A stretch of DNA of 64,000 nucleotides from Aromatoleum aromaticum EbN1 (GCF_000025965.1 NC_006513.1:1860001-1924000), one strand, 5' to 3'; shown: positions 36,619-46,746, numbered from the stretch's first letter. Numbers and translations are program-made. The notes: a model not told the origin generated them from the sequence alone.

Positions 36619-37734
36619 TCACATCGGCGACCACGCGCCGTTCCTGTACTGGTACATCGTCACCGCGCCTTCCTTGATGTCGCCCTTGTCGTCGAACGCG
36701 ACCGTGCCGATGACGCCCTGGAAGTTCGATTTCTTCAGCGCCGGCAGGTACTTCGACGGCTCGGCCGAATCGGCCGCCTGCATCGCCCGGATGATCGCCG
36801 TCGCGGCGTCGTAGGCGTACGGTGAATAGATCTGCACGTCGGTGTTGAAGCGTGCCTTGTAGCGGGTGCGGAACTCCGGCCCGCCCGGCATCTTGTCGAT
36901 CGCCAGGCCGGGCATCGAGCAGTAGGTGGTGGCGTTGATCGCGTCGCCGGCGAGCTTGATCATCTCCGGGCTGCAGCCGCCGTCGCCGGTGACGAACTTC
37001 GCTTCGATGCCGAGTTGCTTCAACTGGCGCAGCATCGGGCCGGCCTGCGCGTCCATGCCGCCGAAGAAGATCGCGTCCGGCTTGACGCCGCGGATCTTGG
37101 TCAGGATCGCGTTGAAGTCGGTCGCCTTGTCGGTGGTGAATTCGCGCGCGACGACTTTGCCGCCGGCGGCCTTGACCGCTTTTTCGGTCTCGTCGGCGAG
37201 GCCCTGGCCGTACGCGGTGCGGTCGTCGATGATCGCGATGGTCTTCGCGCCGAGCGAGCCGACGATGAACTTGCCGAGCATGCCTCCTTGCTGCACGTCG
37301 TTGGCGATCGTGCGGAACACGCCCGGGTAGCCTTGGCGGGTCAGCGTCGGGTTCGTCGCGGACGGCGATACCATCGGCACGCCGGCCTGGTTGTAGATGC
37401 GCGACGCCGGAATCGTCGTGCCCGAATTCAGGTGGCCGACGACGCCCTTGACGTCGGCATCGACGAGGCGCTGCGCGACGGTCGTGCCGGTGCGCGGGTC
37501 GGCCTGGTCGTCCTCGCCGAGCAGTTCGAACCTGACTTTCTTGCCGTCGATCGTCACGCCTTTCGCGTTCGCGTCCTCGATCGCGAGCCTCGCGCCGTTC
37601 TCGTTGTCCTTGCCGAGGTGGGAGATCGTGCCGGTCAGCGGGGCGACGCTGCCGAGCCTGACGACGGTTTCCTGCGCATGGGCCAGCGACAGGCCGAGCC
37701 CCAGGACTGCGAGTGCAACAACGCTTCTCTTCAT
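36619..37734 (-). CDS. Periplasmic substrate-binding protein of the LIV-type importer (first copy upstream of livH)
   Basis: A 371-residue type I periplasmic binding protein with signal peptide MKRSVVALAVLGLGLSLAHA and the LivJ/LivK-like start VRLGSVAPLTGTISHLGKDNENGARLAIEDANA. It presents the substrate to LivHM. It shares most of its length with the next protein (37942-39054), so the two are tandem paralogues. The ligand is unknown: branched-chain amino acids, amides or aromatic acids are all used by relatives. Next to p-cresol genes an aromatic ligand is worth considering. Confidence 0.9.
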   Translation of the reverse strand: MKRSVVALAVLGLGLSLAHAQETVVRLGSVAPLTGTISHLGKDNENGARLAIEDANAKGVTIDGKKVRFELLGEDDQADPRTGTTVAQRLVDADVKGVVGHLNSGTTIPASRIYNQAGVPMVSPSATNPTLTRQGYPGVFRTIANDVQQGGMLGKFIVGSLGAKTIAIIDDRTAYGQGLADETEKAVKAAGGKVVAREFTTDKATDFNAILTKIRGVKPDAIFFGGMDAQAGPMLRQLKQLGIEAKFVTGDGGCSPEMIKLAGDAINATTYCSMPGLAIDKMPGGPEFRTRYKARFNTDVQIYSPYAYDAATAIIRAMQAADSAEPSKYLPALKKSNFQGVIGTVAFDDKGDIKEGAVTMYQYRNGAWSPM

Positions 37735-37941
37735 GCTTGCCCCTCCAGTGAAAATCGGGAAACCGGGCCGATGCGCCGCGTGTCACGTCGCCCTCGCCCG
37801 CGCCCTCGGCAGCTGCGCGTCGGACACTCCGGAAAGCGCCACTATACTGCCCGGTAATGACGCCATGGTGAGCCGGTTGCGTCCCGCGCGGCGGAATTTC
37901 GCCCCGCTGAACGGCAGCCGCGGGGCGTCAAGGTCGCGCGC

Positions 37942-39054
37942 TCAGTTCAGCGCTTCCCACTTGCCGTCGCTGAAGCGGTACATCGTGACCCCGCCGTCGC
38001 GGATGTCGCCGTTCCGGTCGAACGCAATGGTGCCGGTGATGCCCTGCATGTCGAGCTTCTGCAGCGCCGGCAGGTATTTCTGCGGCTCGGCCGAGCCAGC
38101 CGTCTTCATCGCCTCGATCAGCGCCATCGTCGCGTCGTAGCTGTAAGGGGCATACAGCTGCACGTCGGTCTTGAAGCGCTCCTTGAAACGCTCGTTGAAC
38201 TGCGCGCCGCCGGGCATTTTCGCCATCGGGATGCCGGCCTGCGTGCAGTACGTGTCGGCGCTCATCGCCTCGCCGGCGAGCTTGATCATTTCGCTGGTGC
38301 ACACGCCGTCGCCGCCGAGGAAGCGCGCGCCGATGCCGAGCTGCCTCATCTGGCGCAGCATCGGCGCGGCCTGCGCGTCCATGCCGCCGAAGAACAGCGC
38401 GTCCGGCTGCCTGCCCTTGATTTTCGTCAGGATCGCGGTGAAGTCGGTCGCCTTGTCGGTCGTGAATTCGCGCCCGACGACCTGCACGCCATGCTGCTTC
38501 AGGCTGTCGGCGAACGCGTCGGCGAGCCCCTGCCCGTACGCGGTACGGTCGTCGATGATCGCGACCTTGCCGACCTGCAGGCTCTGCGCCGCATGCCTGG
38601 CCATTGCCGCGCCCTGCTGCAGGTCGTTCGCGATGACGCGGAACGTGACTTCGTATCCCTGCAGCGTGAGCTTCGGGTTCGTCGATGACGGCGTGATCAT
38701 CGGTATGCCGGCCTGTTCGTAGATGCGCGACGCGGGAATCGATGCTCCCGACGTGACGTGGCCGACGACGCCCTTGACGCCGGTGTCGGCGAGGCGCTGC
38801 GCGACCGTCGTCGCGACGCGCGGATCGGCCTGGTCGTCCTCGCCGACGAGCTCGAACTGCACTTTCCGGCCGCCGATCGTGATGCCTTTCGCATTGGCGT
38901 CGTCGATCGCGAGGCGCGCGCCGTTTTCGCCGTCCTTGCCGATGTGGGAAATGGGACCGGTCAGCGGCCCGGCGTGACCGATCTTCACTGACGTCTGGGC
39001 AAGGGCCGAACAACCGAAGCCGACCAGTGCGAGTGCGAGCAATGTCCTTTTCAT
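37942..39054 (-). CDS. Second periplasmic substrate-binding protein, paralogue of the neighbour
   Basis: A 370-residue type I binding protein. Signal peptide MKRTLLALALVGFGCSALAQ, then VKIGHAGPLTGPISHIGKDG, nearly parallel in sequence to the protein at 36619-37734. Both retain GEDDQADPR, AYGQGLAD, KATDF and FFGGMDAQA blocks. It is separated from the first copy by 207 bp of sequence in which I see no gene. A second binding protein could broaden ligand range for the same permease. Start chosen at 39054 where the signal peptide begins. Confidence 0.9.
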   Translation of the reverse strand: MKRTLLALALVGFGCSALAQTSVKIGHAGPLTGPISHIGKDGENGARLAIDDANAKGITIGGRKVQFELVGEDDQADPRVATTVAQRLADTGVKGVVGHVTSGASIPASRIYEQAGIPMITPSSTNPKLTLQGYEVTFRVIANDLQQGAAMARHAAQSLQVGKVAIIDDRTAYGQGLADAFADSLKQHGVQVVGREFTTDKATDFTAILTKIKGRQPDALFFGGMDAQAAPMLRQMRQLGIGARFLGGDGVCTSEMIKLAGEAMSADTYCTQAGIPMAKMPGGAQFNERFKERFKTDVQLYAPYSYDATMALIEAMKTAGSAEPQKYLPALQKLDMQGITGTIAFDRNGDIRDGGVTMYRFSDGKWEALN

Positions 39055-39180
39055 GAGGCTCCTCCCGGATGGGTGCAGGTCACCAGCGGCCGCGACTTGA
39101 TTTGCACGCCGGCATGATGCGATTCTAGCCCACGGCACGATAGCCATCGGAGCCGTCCGGCATCGGGGAGAAACCAGTCC

Positions 39181-39672
39181 ATGAAGCGCTTTTTACTGCT
39201 CCTGTGCAGCGTGCTCGCGGCGATCGGCCTGCCCGCGTGCGATTATTTCAACTTGCAGGAACTCAAGCCCGGCGTGTCCACGGCGATGGATGTGCGCGAC
39301 CGCTTCGGCCCTCCCGGCATGGAGTGGCAGAACGACGACGGCTCGGTGACGTGGGAATACTCGCGCCAGCCCGAGGGCACGAAGTGCTACATGATCACGA
39401 TCGGCCCCGACAACGTGCTGCGCAGCGTCGACCAGGTGTTGAACGAAACGGGCTTCGCGCGCATCCAACGTGGCATGACCGGCAACGAAGTGCGCCGCGT
39501 GCTGGGCAAGCCGGCGTCGCGCCAGTACTTCGAGCTGAGCAAGGAGACCGTGTGGAACTGGCGCATCGAGCCGCCACCGCCTTCGAGCGATACGACATTC
39601 TTCACGGTGCATTTCAACAGCGACGGGCGCGTCGCGAAGACGAGCCGGAACACCGAATATCGAGGAGGCTGA
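39181..39672 (+). CDS. BamE/SmpA-OmlA-like lipoprotein, copy 1
   Basis: A 163-residue lipoprotein: signal MKRFLLLLCSVLAAIGLPAC with the lipobox Cys at residue 20, then two SmpA/OmlA-like repeats: LKPGVSTAMDVRDRFGPP and IQRGMTGNEVRRVLGKPA, each followed by W-rich strand pairs (EYSRQPEG, WNWRIEPP). This is a BamE-like fold, but the protein is not the BamE housekeeping gene by context. Its stop abuts the start of the next gene, so both are co-translated paralogues. Confidence 0.82.
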   Translation: MKRFLLLLCSVLAAIGLPACDYFNLQELKPGVSTAMDVRDRFGPPGMEWQNDDGSVTWEYSRQPEGTKCYMITIGPDNVLRSVDQVLNETGFARIQRGMTGNEVRRVLGKPASRQYFELSKETVWNWRIEPPPPSSDTTFFTVHFNSDGRVAKTSRNTEYRGG

Positions 39673-40257
39673 ATGGCATCCCGCATCCTCGCGCTGCTCG
39701 CGCTGCTGATCCTCTCCGGCTGCGCGGCCTTCGCCCCACCGCGCCCACTGACGACCGAAGCCGAGGCGTTCGCCGTGCACGGCGAACCGACGCGGCGCTG
39801 GGACAACGGCGACGGCACGACGACGCTGGAATACTCGACGCAGCCGTATGGCCATCGCGCGCTGATGGTGACCGTCGACGCGAGCGGCGTCGTGATCGAC
39901 CAGTACGACGCGCTCTCCGACGAGAATCTCGCCCGGGTCAAGCCGGGCATGACGCAGGACGAAGTGTCGCGCCTGCTCGGCACGCACCGCTCGGTGCAGG
40001 TGTTCAAGCTCAGCGGCGAAGAGGTGTGGGACTGGAATGTCTACAACGACGGTCCCGGCGTCGCGACGCTGTTCAACGTGCATTTCATCGACGGCAAGGT
40101 CGTGCGCACGAGCCGCACTTACGTTTATCCCCGCGACGGCATAGTGTCCGGCCCTTGGTACCCGTATTCCTATCGCTACCCGTACGGCTATCCGTTTTCG
40201 TACCGGTCGCCCTACTGGGGCTTCGGCTGGCACGGCTACCCGTGGCATCCGTGGTGA
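39673..40257 (+). CDS. BamE/SmpA-OmlA-like lipoprotein, copy 2, with aromatic tail
   Basis: A 194-residue paralogue of the preceding lipoprotein. Lipobox ILSGC near residue 17, then FAVHGEPTRRWDNGDGTTTLEYSTQP in two parts and VKPGMTQDEVSRLLGTHRSV. The last ~45 residues differ from copy 1: a Tyr/Trp/Pro/Gly-rich tail (YPYSYRYPYGYPFSYRS, WHGYPWHPW) of low complexity. It starts directly after the stop of copy 1 with GGAGG inside the upstream coding end. Function unknown, probably envelope maintenance. Confidence 0.82.
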   Translation: MASRILALLALLILSGCAAFAPPRPLTTEAEAFAVHGEPTRRWDNGDGTTTLEYSTQPYGHRALMVTVDASGVVIDQYDALSDENLARVKPGMTQDEVSRLLGTHRSVQVFKLSGEEVWDWNVYNDGPGVATLFNVHFIDGKVVRTSRTYVYPRDGIVSGPWYPYSYRYPYGYPFSYRSPYWGFGWHGYPWHPW

Positions 40258-40349
40258 GGCAGCGGACCGTGGCCGCGGGCGGACCGGGCAGCCGGACCAC
40301 CGGCTGATGCTTTTTGCACCGCGCCGGCGGTCCGTCGCCACCCCGCCTC

Positions 40350-40784
40350 CTACGGTTCGAGCACTGGTGGCGTGTCGGCCAGGGGACTATTCACGTGGAC
40401 GCTGATCGTATCGCTGAGTCCGGGTCCGTACGACTGGTGGAGGCCGTCGGCGAACTGGAGCGTCAGCGTGTGCTTTCCGGGTGGGAGCTTGAGCGTGGTT
40501 TCCGTCTGGCCCTTGCCGAAATGCAGGTGCGTGGCATCGGTCGGCACTGGTTTGCCGGCTTCGACCGGCTTGCCATCGACGATGAGGTGATGATGCCCGG
40601 TGCCTTCGGCGGGCTGGCCCGCAGGCTGCACGCGCATGCCCTCGACGCCCATCTTCACCGTGAATTCCTCGGGCACCGCTGCACCGTCGGCGGGCGCGAT
40701 GAAATAAGCGCGATCGGCCGCCGCCGCAAGCGGCGACAGCGTTGTGGCAGCGGCAAGAATGGCAAGGGAAAGAATTCTTTTCAT
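40350..40784 (-). CDS. DUF4399 exported protein
   Basis: A 144-residue periplasmic protein with signal peptide MKRILSLAILAAATTLSPLAAA and the DUF4399 features: AYFIAPADGAAVPEEFTVKMGVEGM, histidines in GTGHHHLIVDG and HLHFGKGQTE, and LPPGKHTLTLQFADG. The clustered histidines suggest metal binding. Function not known; the family is often near envelope or copper genes. The start at 40784 is supported by GGAGAACCGCC. Confidence 0.82.
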   Translation of the reverse strand: MKRILSLAILAAATTLSPLAAAADRAYFIAPADGAAVPEEFTVKMGVEGMRVQPAGQPAEGTGHHHLIVDGKPVEAGKPVPTDATHLHFGKGQTETTLKLPPGKHTLTLQFADGLHQSYGPGLSDTISVHVNSPLADTPPVLEP

Positions 40785-40922
40785 GGCGGTTCTCCGGCGG
40801 TTCGTCTGCAGGGGATTTCATCCTAGTTGCTCCACGGAGCGTTTGCTGGGCACCAGCGCATCGCGTCCGCGGCAGACGATCACGCCTTGGCATTGGCCGG
40901 CAAATTCCCTAAGATTCATCCC

Positions 40923-40998
40923 TTGCTGAGGAGCGCTGCGACCCGCGACGGGCTGTGACTGCCGGGGCCAGGCTCAGCAACCGAACAACGGCGCTCGC
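40923..40998 (+). promoter_or_regulatory. SAH (S-adenosylhomocysteine) riboswitch upstream of metH
   Basis: The conserved core GAGGAGCGCTGC (40928-40939), then GCCAGGCTC (40968-40976) and AACGGCGCTC (40987-40996) match the SAH riboswitch as I know it. P1 is a perfect 8-bp stem (TTGCTGAG at 40923 with CTCAGCAA at 40973), and GAGCGC near 40931 can pair with GCGCTC at 40991 to form the pseudoknot. SAH binding normally turns expression on, fitting a gene that recycles homocysteine. The metH start is 93 bp downstream. Confidence 0.88.
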
Positions 40999-41091
40999 AA
41001 ACCATCCACCGGGGTTTGCCGCGCCGTTTGCTTTTGCGCGCTTGTTGCGGCCTCTGCCCGGTGCCTGAACCGCACGAGCGAGGTACTCCCC

Positions 41092-44000
41092 ATGCAAGCC
41101 GACCGCACCGAAGAACTCCGCACTCTCCTCGCCCAGCGCATCCTGATCCTCGACGGCGCGATGGGCACGATGATCCAGCAGCACAAGCTCGGCGAGCCGG
41201 ATTACCGCGGCGAAAGGTTCCGAGATCACCCGAAGGACCTGAAAGGCAACAACGACCTGCTGGTGCTGACCCGGCCCGACGTTGTCGCGGGCATCCACCG
41301 CGCCTATCTCGACGCCGGCGCGGACATCATCGAGACGAACACTTTCAACGGCACGCGCGTGTCACAGGCCGAATACGGCCTGGCCGACTGCGCGTACGAG
41401 ATCAACGTCGCAGGCAGCCGCCTCGTGCGCGAACTGTGCGACGAATACACGGCGAAGAATCCGGACAAGCCGCGCTTTTGCGCCGGCGTGCTCGGACCGA
41501 CATCGCGAACGCTGTCGATTTCGCCCGACGTCAATGATCCGGGCTTTCGCAACGTCACGTTCGACGCGCTCGTCGACGACTATTTCGACTCGGCGCGCGG
41601 ACTGCTCGAAGGCGGTGCGGACCTGCTGCTGATCGAGACGATCTTCGATACGCTGAACGCGAAGGCGGCGGTATTCGCGGTCGAGAAGCTGTTCGCCGAA
41701 CTGGGGCGCCGCGTGCCGGTGATGATCTCCGGCACGATCACCGACGCGTCCGGTCGCACGCTGTCGGGCCAGACTGCGGAAGCGTTCTGGAATTCGCTCG
41801 CGCACGCGCAGCCGATCTCGTTCGGCCTGAACTGCGCGCTCGGCGCAAAGGAGCTGCGCCAGTACGTCGAGGAGTTGTCGACCGTTTGCGACACCCACGT
41901 CTCGGCGCACCCGAATGCCGGTCTGCCGAATCCGCTGTCGCCGACCGGCTACGACGAGACGCCCGAAGCGCTCGCGACGGCGATCCGCGAGTGGGCCGAA
42001 GCCGGCCTCGTCAACATCGTCGGCGGGTGCTGTGGCACGACGCCCGAGCATATCGCGGCGATCGCGCAGGTCGTCGCCAACCTCGCGCCACGCCAAGGGC
42101 CGGACATCGAGAAGAAGCTGCGCCTGTCGGGCCTCGAACCGTTCAACGTCGGCGCCGACAGCCTGTTCGTGAACGTCGGCGAGCGCACCAACGTCACCGG
42201 CTCGAAAGCGTTCGCGCGGATGATCCTCGAAGGCCGCTTCGACGACGCGCTCGCAGTGGCGCGCCAGCAGGTCGAAAACGGCGCCCAGGTCATCGACATC
42301 AACATGGACGAGGCGATGCTCGATTCGCAGGCGGCGATGGAGCGGTTCTGCAAGCTCATCGCGTCCGAGCCGGACATCTCGCGCGTGCCGATCATGCTCG
42401 ACTCGTCGAAGTGGAGCGTCATCGAGGCGGGTCTGAAGTGCATCCAGGGCAAGGGCGTCGTCAACTCGATCTCGATGAAGGAAGGCGAAGCCGAGTTCCT
42501 GCGCCAGGCGCGGCTGTGCCGGCAGTACGGCGCAGCGGTGATCGTGATGGCCTTCGACGAGAAGGGCCAGGCCGACACTTACGAACGCAAGACGGGCATC
42601 TGCACCCGGGCCTACGAACTTCTGACGGGCATGGGCTTCCCGCCGGAGGACATCATCTTCGACCCGAACATCTTCGCGATCGCGACCGGCATCGAGGAGC
42701 ACGACAACTACGCGGTCGATTTCATCAATGCGGTTGCGTGGATCAAGGCGAACCTGCCTTTTGCCAAGACGTCGGGCGGCGTGTCGAACGTATCTTTCAG
42801 CTTCCGCGGCAACGACGCGGTGAGGGAGGCCATCCACACGGTGTTCCTGTTCCACGCGATCCGGGCCGGCCTGTCGATGGGCATCGTCAATGCCGGGCAG
42901 TTGGGCGTCTATGACGACCTCGACCCGGTGCTGCGCGACAAGGTCGAGGACGTGGTGCTCAATCGCAAGCCGGGTGCCGGCGAAGCGCTCGTCGAGCTTG
43001 CGCAGAGCGTCAAGGAAGGCCGCGCGAAGAACGCCGGGCCGGATCTCTCGTGGCGCGCGCTGTCGGTCGAGGAGCGGCTGTCGCACGCGTTGGTGAAAGG
43101 CATCACCGACTTCGTCGTCGCCGACACCGAGGAAGTGCGCGCGAAGCTCGAGGCTGCGGGAAAGCCGCCGTTGTCGGTCATCGAAGGGCCACTGATGGCC
43201 GGCATGAACGTCGTCGGCGACCTTTTCGGCGCCGGCAAGATGTTCCTGCCGCAGGTCGTCAAGTCCGCGCGCGTGATGAAGCAGGCGGTCGCGCACTTGA
43301 TCCCGTACATCGAGGCCGAGAAGCTGCGCACCGGCGCGACGTCGAAAGGCCGCATCGTCGTCGCGACGGTGAAAGGTGACGTGCACGACATCGGCAAGAA
43401 CATCGTCGGCGTCGTGCTTGGCTGCAACGGCTACGAGGTCATCGACCTCGGCGTGATGGTGCCGGCCGAGAAGATCCTCAACGCCGCGCGCGAACACGGC
43501 GCGCAGGCGGTCGGCGTCTCCGGCCTGATCACTCCGTCGCTCGAGGAAATGGGCCATGTCGCCGCCGAAATGCAACGTCAGGGCTTCGCCGACGGCAAGC
43601 CGATGCCGTTATTGATTGGCGGCGCGACGACGAGCCGCGCGCACACCGCGATCAAGATCGCGCCGCACTACACCGGCCCGGTCGTCTACGTACCCGACGC
43701 GTCGCGCGCGGTCGGCGTCGTCACCGCGCTGCTCTCCGAAGGCGGCGCCGACGAATTCAAGGCCCAGGTCGTCGCCGATTACGACAAGATCCGTGCGCAG
43801 CACGCGAACAAGAAAGGCGTGCAGCTCGTGAGCCTGGAAGCGGCGCGCGCGAACGCGTTCCGCACTGATTGGGCGCCGGTCGCGCCGGTCGCAGGCGAGG
43901 AGATCGGGGAAAACGGGGGGCGGACCGCAGCCGCGGCGAAAGGCTACGTGCCGCCGAAGCCCACTGTCTTTGGTGTTCACGCCGTCGACGTGCCGCTCGC

Positions 44001-44856
44001 GTCGCTCGTCGATTACATCGACTGGGGGCCGTTCTTCCAGACCTGGGACCTGTCGGGGAGCTTCCCGAAAATCCTCGACGACGAGATCGTCGGCGAGGCC
44101 GCGCGCAATGTCTTCGCGGACGGGCGCGCGATGCTCGAAGACATCGTTGCAGAGAGCTGGCTGCGCGCTCGGGCGGTGTTCGGCCTGTTCCCGGCCAACA
44201 GCGACGGCGACGACATCGCGTTCTACGGCGACGAGACGCGCTCGGCCGCGCTGATGGTGTGGCACGGCCTGCGCCAGCAGCACGAGCGGCCGGCCGACAA
44301 GCCGCATTACTGCCTTGCCGACTTCGTCGCGCCGAAGGACTCGGGCGTCGCGGACTACGCCGGCGCGTTCGCCGTCACTGCCGGCCTCGGCATCGAGCAG
44401 AAACTCGCCGAATTCCACGAAGCGCACGACGACTACCGCGCGATCATGCTCAAAAGCCTCGCCGACCGCCTCGCCGAAGCCTGCGCCGAATGGCTGCACG
44501 AGCGCGTGCGCAAGGAACACTGGGGCTTCGCCGCCGACGAAGCCCTCGGCGGCGAAGCGCTGATCCGCGAGCAGTACCGCGGCATCCGACCTGCGCCCGG
44601 CTACCCCGCCTGCCCCGACCACACCGCGAAGCGCGGCCTGTTCGAACTCCTCGACGTCCCCCGCAACACCGGCATGACGCTCACCGAGTCGTGCGCGATG
44701 AGCCCGGCTGCGTCGGTCAGTGGCTTCTACTTCTCCCACCCGCAGGCGCGCTACTTCGCGATCTCGAAGATCGGCCGCGACCAGCTCGAGGACTGGGCGG
44801 AGCGCACCGGGATGGCTGTGGACGAGGCCGCGCGGTGGCTCGCGCCGTTGCTGTGA
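41092..44856 (+). CDS. metH: Cobalamin-dependent methionine synthase
   Basis: A full-length 1254-residue enzyme that methylates homocysteine using methyl-tetrahydrofolate via B12. Domains in order: homocysteine-binding barrel (1-~330; zinc ligands in NCALGAKE region and [10 protein letters not shown]), pterin-binding barrel (~350-620; [26 protein letters not shown]-like [14 protein letters not shown]), cobalamin domain with lower-ligand His765 in [12 protein letters not shown], and the C-terminal SAM reactivation domain (~915-1254; [30 protein letters not shown]). The SAH riboswitch upstream gives metabolite control. No lesion seen. Confidence 0.97.
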   Translation: MQADRTEELRTLLAQRILILDGAMGTMIQQHKLGEPDYRGERFRDHPKDLKGNNDLLVLTRPDVVAGIHRAYLDAGADIIETNTFNGTRVSQAEYGLADCAYEINVAGSRLVRELCDEYTAKNPDKPRFCAGVLGPTSRTLSISPDVNDPGFRNVTFDALVDDYFDSARGLLEGGADLLLIETIFDTLNAKAAVFAVEKLFAELGRRVPVMISGTITDASGRTLSGQTAEAFWNSLAHAQPISFGLNCALGAKELRQYVEELSTVCDTHVSAHPNAGLPNPLSPTGYDETPEALATAIREWAEAGLVNIVGGCCGTTPEHIAAIAQVVANLAPRQGPDIEKKLRLSGLEPFNVGADSLFVNVGERTNVTGSKAFARMILEGRFDDALAVARQQVENGAQVIDINMDEAMLDSQAAMERFCKLIASEPDISRVPIMLDSSKWSVIEAGLKCIQGKGVVNSISMKEGEAEFLRQARLCRQYGAAVIVMAFDEKGQADTYERKTGICTRAYELLTGMGFPPEDIIFDPNIFAIATGIEEHDNYAVDFINAVAWIKANLPFAKTSGGVSNVSFSFRGNDAVREAIHTVFLFHAIRAGLSMGIVNAGQLGVYDDLDPVLRDKVEDVVLNRKPGAGEALVELAQSVKEGRAKNAGPDLSWRALSVEERLSHALVKGITDFVVADTEEVRAKLEAAGKPPLSVIEGPLMAGMNVVGDLFGAGKMFLPQVVKSARVMKQAVAHLIPYIEAEKLRTGATSKGRIVVATVKGDVHDIGKNIVGVVLGCNGYEVIDLGVMVPAEKILNAAREHGAQAVGVSGLITPSLEEMGHVAAEMQRQGFADGKPMPLLIGGATTSRAHTAIKIAPHYTGPVVYVPDASRAVGVVTALLSEGGADEFKAQVVADYDKIRAQHANKKGVQLVSLEAARANAFRTDWAPVAPVAGEEIGENGGRTAAAAKGYVPPKPTVFGVHAVDVPLASLVDYIDWGPFFQTWDLSGSFPKILDDEIVGEAARNVFADGRAMLEDIVAESWLRARAVFGLFPANSDGDDIAFYGDETRSAALMVWHGLRQQHERPADKPHYCLADFVAPKDSGVADYAGAFAVTAGLGIEQKLAEFHEAHDDYRAIMLKSLADRLAEACAEWLHERVRKEHWGFAADEALGGEALIREQYRGIRPAPGYPACPDHTAKRGLFELLDVPRNTGMTLTESCAMSPAASVSGFYFSHPQARYFAISKIGRDQLEDWAERTGMAVDEAARWLAPLL

Positions 44857-44977
44857 GGATCGCCGGCAGGCCGGGCGACAGCGGGCTCGCGCGCTGAACG
44901 AGCGCGTGGGTCGCCCACGCTGCTCGCTTCGACCGAAGCGCGAAGCGGTCCGTGGTCGGCGAGCCACTTCGCGCGCT

Positions 44978-46297
44978 TCAGCGCATGTCGAATGCTTCCT
45001 GATGGAAGCGCAAGTGGCCGAGCCAGGCCCGCGCGAGGCCGTTGCGAAGCTGCTCGGCAAACGCCCGCGGGCCGCAGAACCACACTTCGGCGCGCTGCCG
45101 GCAGTCGTGCAAGGTCGCCAGCCTCTCCGCCGTCAGGACGCCATGCCGAGCGGTATCGTGAACATGCAGCGTGACTGACGGCAGGTCTCGGCACAGCGTT
45201 TCCAGTCGCCCGACGAAAGGATCGTCCGAGCCGGCGCGAGTGCAGTAGTGCAGGTCGGCGACCGGCGCTGCGGCGGGATTTGCCCGAAGCGCGTCCAGCC
45301 AGGCGAGGAAGGGCGTGATGCCGATTCCCCCGGCGACCCAGATCTGCCTCGCCTTGCGGTCCTGACGCGCCAGCTCGAAGCGCCCATACGGACCTTCGAC
45401 GGTGACGGCCTGCCCGACCGCGATGCGGCGCGAGAGCTCACGCGTGTAGTCGCCCAGCGCCTTGATCTGGAACCCCACGCTATGGTCGCCCTGGTCGGCG
45501 CTGGCGATCGTGAAGGGATGCGCGCCCTCGATGCGATTGAAAGTCACGAATGCGAACTGCCCCGCGTGGTGGCCGCGCCAATTCCCGTCGAGGCGACAAA
45601 CGACTTCGGTCACATCCGGGGCGGGCGATGCCACCGCGGTCACGACGCCATGCGCTTGCCGACCGCGACCGATGCGGCCAGCCAGGGACCAGACGGCGGC
45701 AAGCGTGCCGGCCGACAACGCCCCTGCAAGCAGCAATCCGGCGGGCTCGCTCCAGTAAGCCGTCGGCGCCAGCACGGCGGCATGGAAGGCGAGCATCAGG
45801 TACAGCACCGGCATCGCGCGGTGAATGTGTCGCCAGAATTTGTATGGAAAGCGCTTCCACAGCGCCAGGACGATCATCGCGAGGACGAGGTAGATCGCGA
45901 ACTCGCCGAGCTCCTCCCCGGTATCCCGGAGCGTATCGAGCACGCCCGAGACGTTCTCGTCGGATGTGCGGCCGGCTTCACCGTACCGCTCCTCGATCAG
46001 GTCGTCGGACATCTCCAGCAGCCAATGCAACGAGGCGAAGCCGGCGGCCAGAATGCCCGCCCACTTGTGCAGTCGGTAAGCGCGGTCCATGCCCCCGAGC
46101 AGGCGCTCGACTCCGGGCGGTCGCGTCGCCATCACCATCGCCAGCGACATCATTGCAATCGCGAGCAGACCGCTCAGGTAGAGCCCCTGTTCGTAGACGA
46201 CCCAGGGCATTGATCCCGAGCCCGCCCCGTTCACGGCAAGGTCCCAGCCCCAGACGCCGGCAACAATGGCGATTAATGCAGTCAGTGTAGGAATCAT
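44978..46297 (-). CDS. Ferric-reductase-like transmembrane/FAD/NAD(P)-binding oxidoreductase
   Basis: A 439-residue inner-membrane electron-transfer protein. Six N-terminal helices carry paired histidines (LHKWAGILAAGFASLHWLL, HIHRAMPVLYLMLAFHAAVL), consistent with haem b binding. The C-terminal half is a ferredoxin-reductase module: HPFTIASADQ for FAD, GPYGRFEL, and GGIGITPFLAWLDAL for NAD(P). Relatives reduce ferric iron or other acceptors. It lies in a region rich in PepSY and redox genes, which supports a metal-reduction or envelope-redox role, but the acceptor is unknown. Confidence 0.85.
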   Translation of the reverse strand: MIPTLTALIAIVAGVWGWDLAVNGAGSGSMPWVVYEQGLYLSGLLAIAMMSLAMVMATRPPGVERLLGGMDRAYRLHKWAGILAAGFASLHWLLEMSDDLIEERYGEAGRTSDENVSGVLDTLRDTGEELGEFAIYLVLAMIVLALWKRFPYKFWRHIHRAMPVLYLMLAFHAAVLAPTAYWSEPAGLLLAGALSAGTLAAVWSLAGRIGRGRQAHGVVTAVASPAPDVTEVVCRLDGNWRGHHAGQFAFVTFNRIEGAHPFTIASADQGDHSVGFQIKALGDYTRELSRRIAVGQAVTVEGPYGRFELARQDRKARQIWVAGGIGITPFLAWLDALRANPAAAPVADLHYCTRAGSDDPFVGRLETLCRDLPSVTLHVHDTARHGVLTAERLATLHDCRQRAEVWFCGPRAFAEQLRNGLARAWLGHLRFHQEAFDMR

Positions 46298-46385
46298 GCG
46301 CGTTCTCCGGCGGGTGGGGGATGGCTGGCGACCCGAGCGCTCAGCTCAGGTGATGGATGGAGCTCAGACCGTACATGGCCTTGGC

Positions 46386-46676
46386 TCAAGACTTCTTCGT
46401 CTTCGTCTTCGTCTTCGACTCGACGACACTGCCGTCGACCGGGTTGTGGTAGATCTCGACCTTGTTGCCGTCCTTGTCCGTGCCGTATAGCTCGTAGCAA
46501 TTCCCCTTGGTGACTTGGAAGCGCTCGAGCGTGTAGCCGGCGTCGACGAGCTTCCGGAGCATGGTCGTTTGCGGCATCCAGCTGCTTTCTGGGGTTTCGG
46601 TGCAGGTCGGGCCGGCGAAAGCGGCGGTGCCCATCAGCACGCTGGAAGCGGCGACGATGAGATGATGAAGTTTCAT
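46386..46676 (-). CDS. Small exported PepSY-domain protein, copy 1
   Basis: A 96-residue protein: signal peptide MKLHHLIVAASSVLMGTAAFA, then a single PepSY-like domain (WMPQTTMLRKLVDAGYTLERF, GNCYELYGTDKDGNKVEIYHNP) with a conserved Cys pair (CTETPES and NCYELYG). It ends in a Lys-Thr repeat encoded by a hexanucleotide repeat. Nearly identical to the protein at 56719-57015. Small PepSY proteins are often inducible partners of cytochrome b561 and two-component systems. The start at 46676 has an AAAGGAG site. Confidence 0.82.
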   Translation of the reverse strand: MKLHHLIVAASSVLMGTAAFAGPTCTETPESSWMPQTTMLRKLVDAGYTLERFQVTKGNCYELYGTDKDGNKVEIYHNPVDGSVVESKTKTKTKKS

Positions 46677-46731
46677 GGCTGTTCTCCTTTCATGCCGGGA
46701 TGGCATGGAACGCATTCTGTGGAAACAGACA

Positions 46732-46746
46732 TGAATCAATGCTGAA
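46732..46746 (-). promoter_or_regulatory. Direct repeat TTCA-N7-TTCA upstream of PepSY copy 1
   Basis: On the minus strand TTCAGCATTGATTCA contains two TTCA units spaced 11 bp start to start, the spacing used by OmpR/PhoB-type response regulators. It lies 56 bp before the start codon. The same motif precedes two other PepSY genes in the window. The rest of 46677-46999 shows no gene. Confidence 0.5.

Noticed and set aside
35301-36677. 458-residue plus-strand open frame over livM/livH
   Set aside because: Low-complexity Glu/Arg/His composition typical of antisense frames; the permease genes explain the region.
41362-43575. 737-residue minus-strand open frame inside metH
   Set aside because: Shadow of metH, which is a complete, recognisable enzyme.
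46386-46430. CGTCTT repeats as a CRISPR-like or regulatory array
   Set aside because: They are a short tandem coding repeat giving Lys-Thr; no spacers exist. No CRISPR array was seen anywhere in the window.
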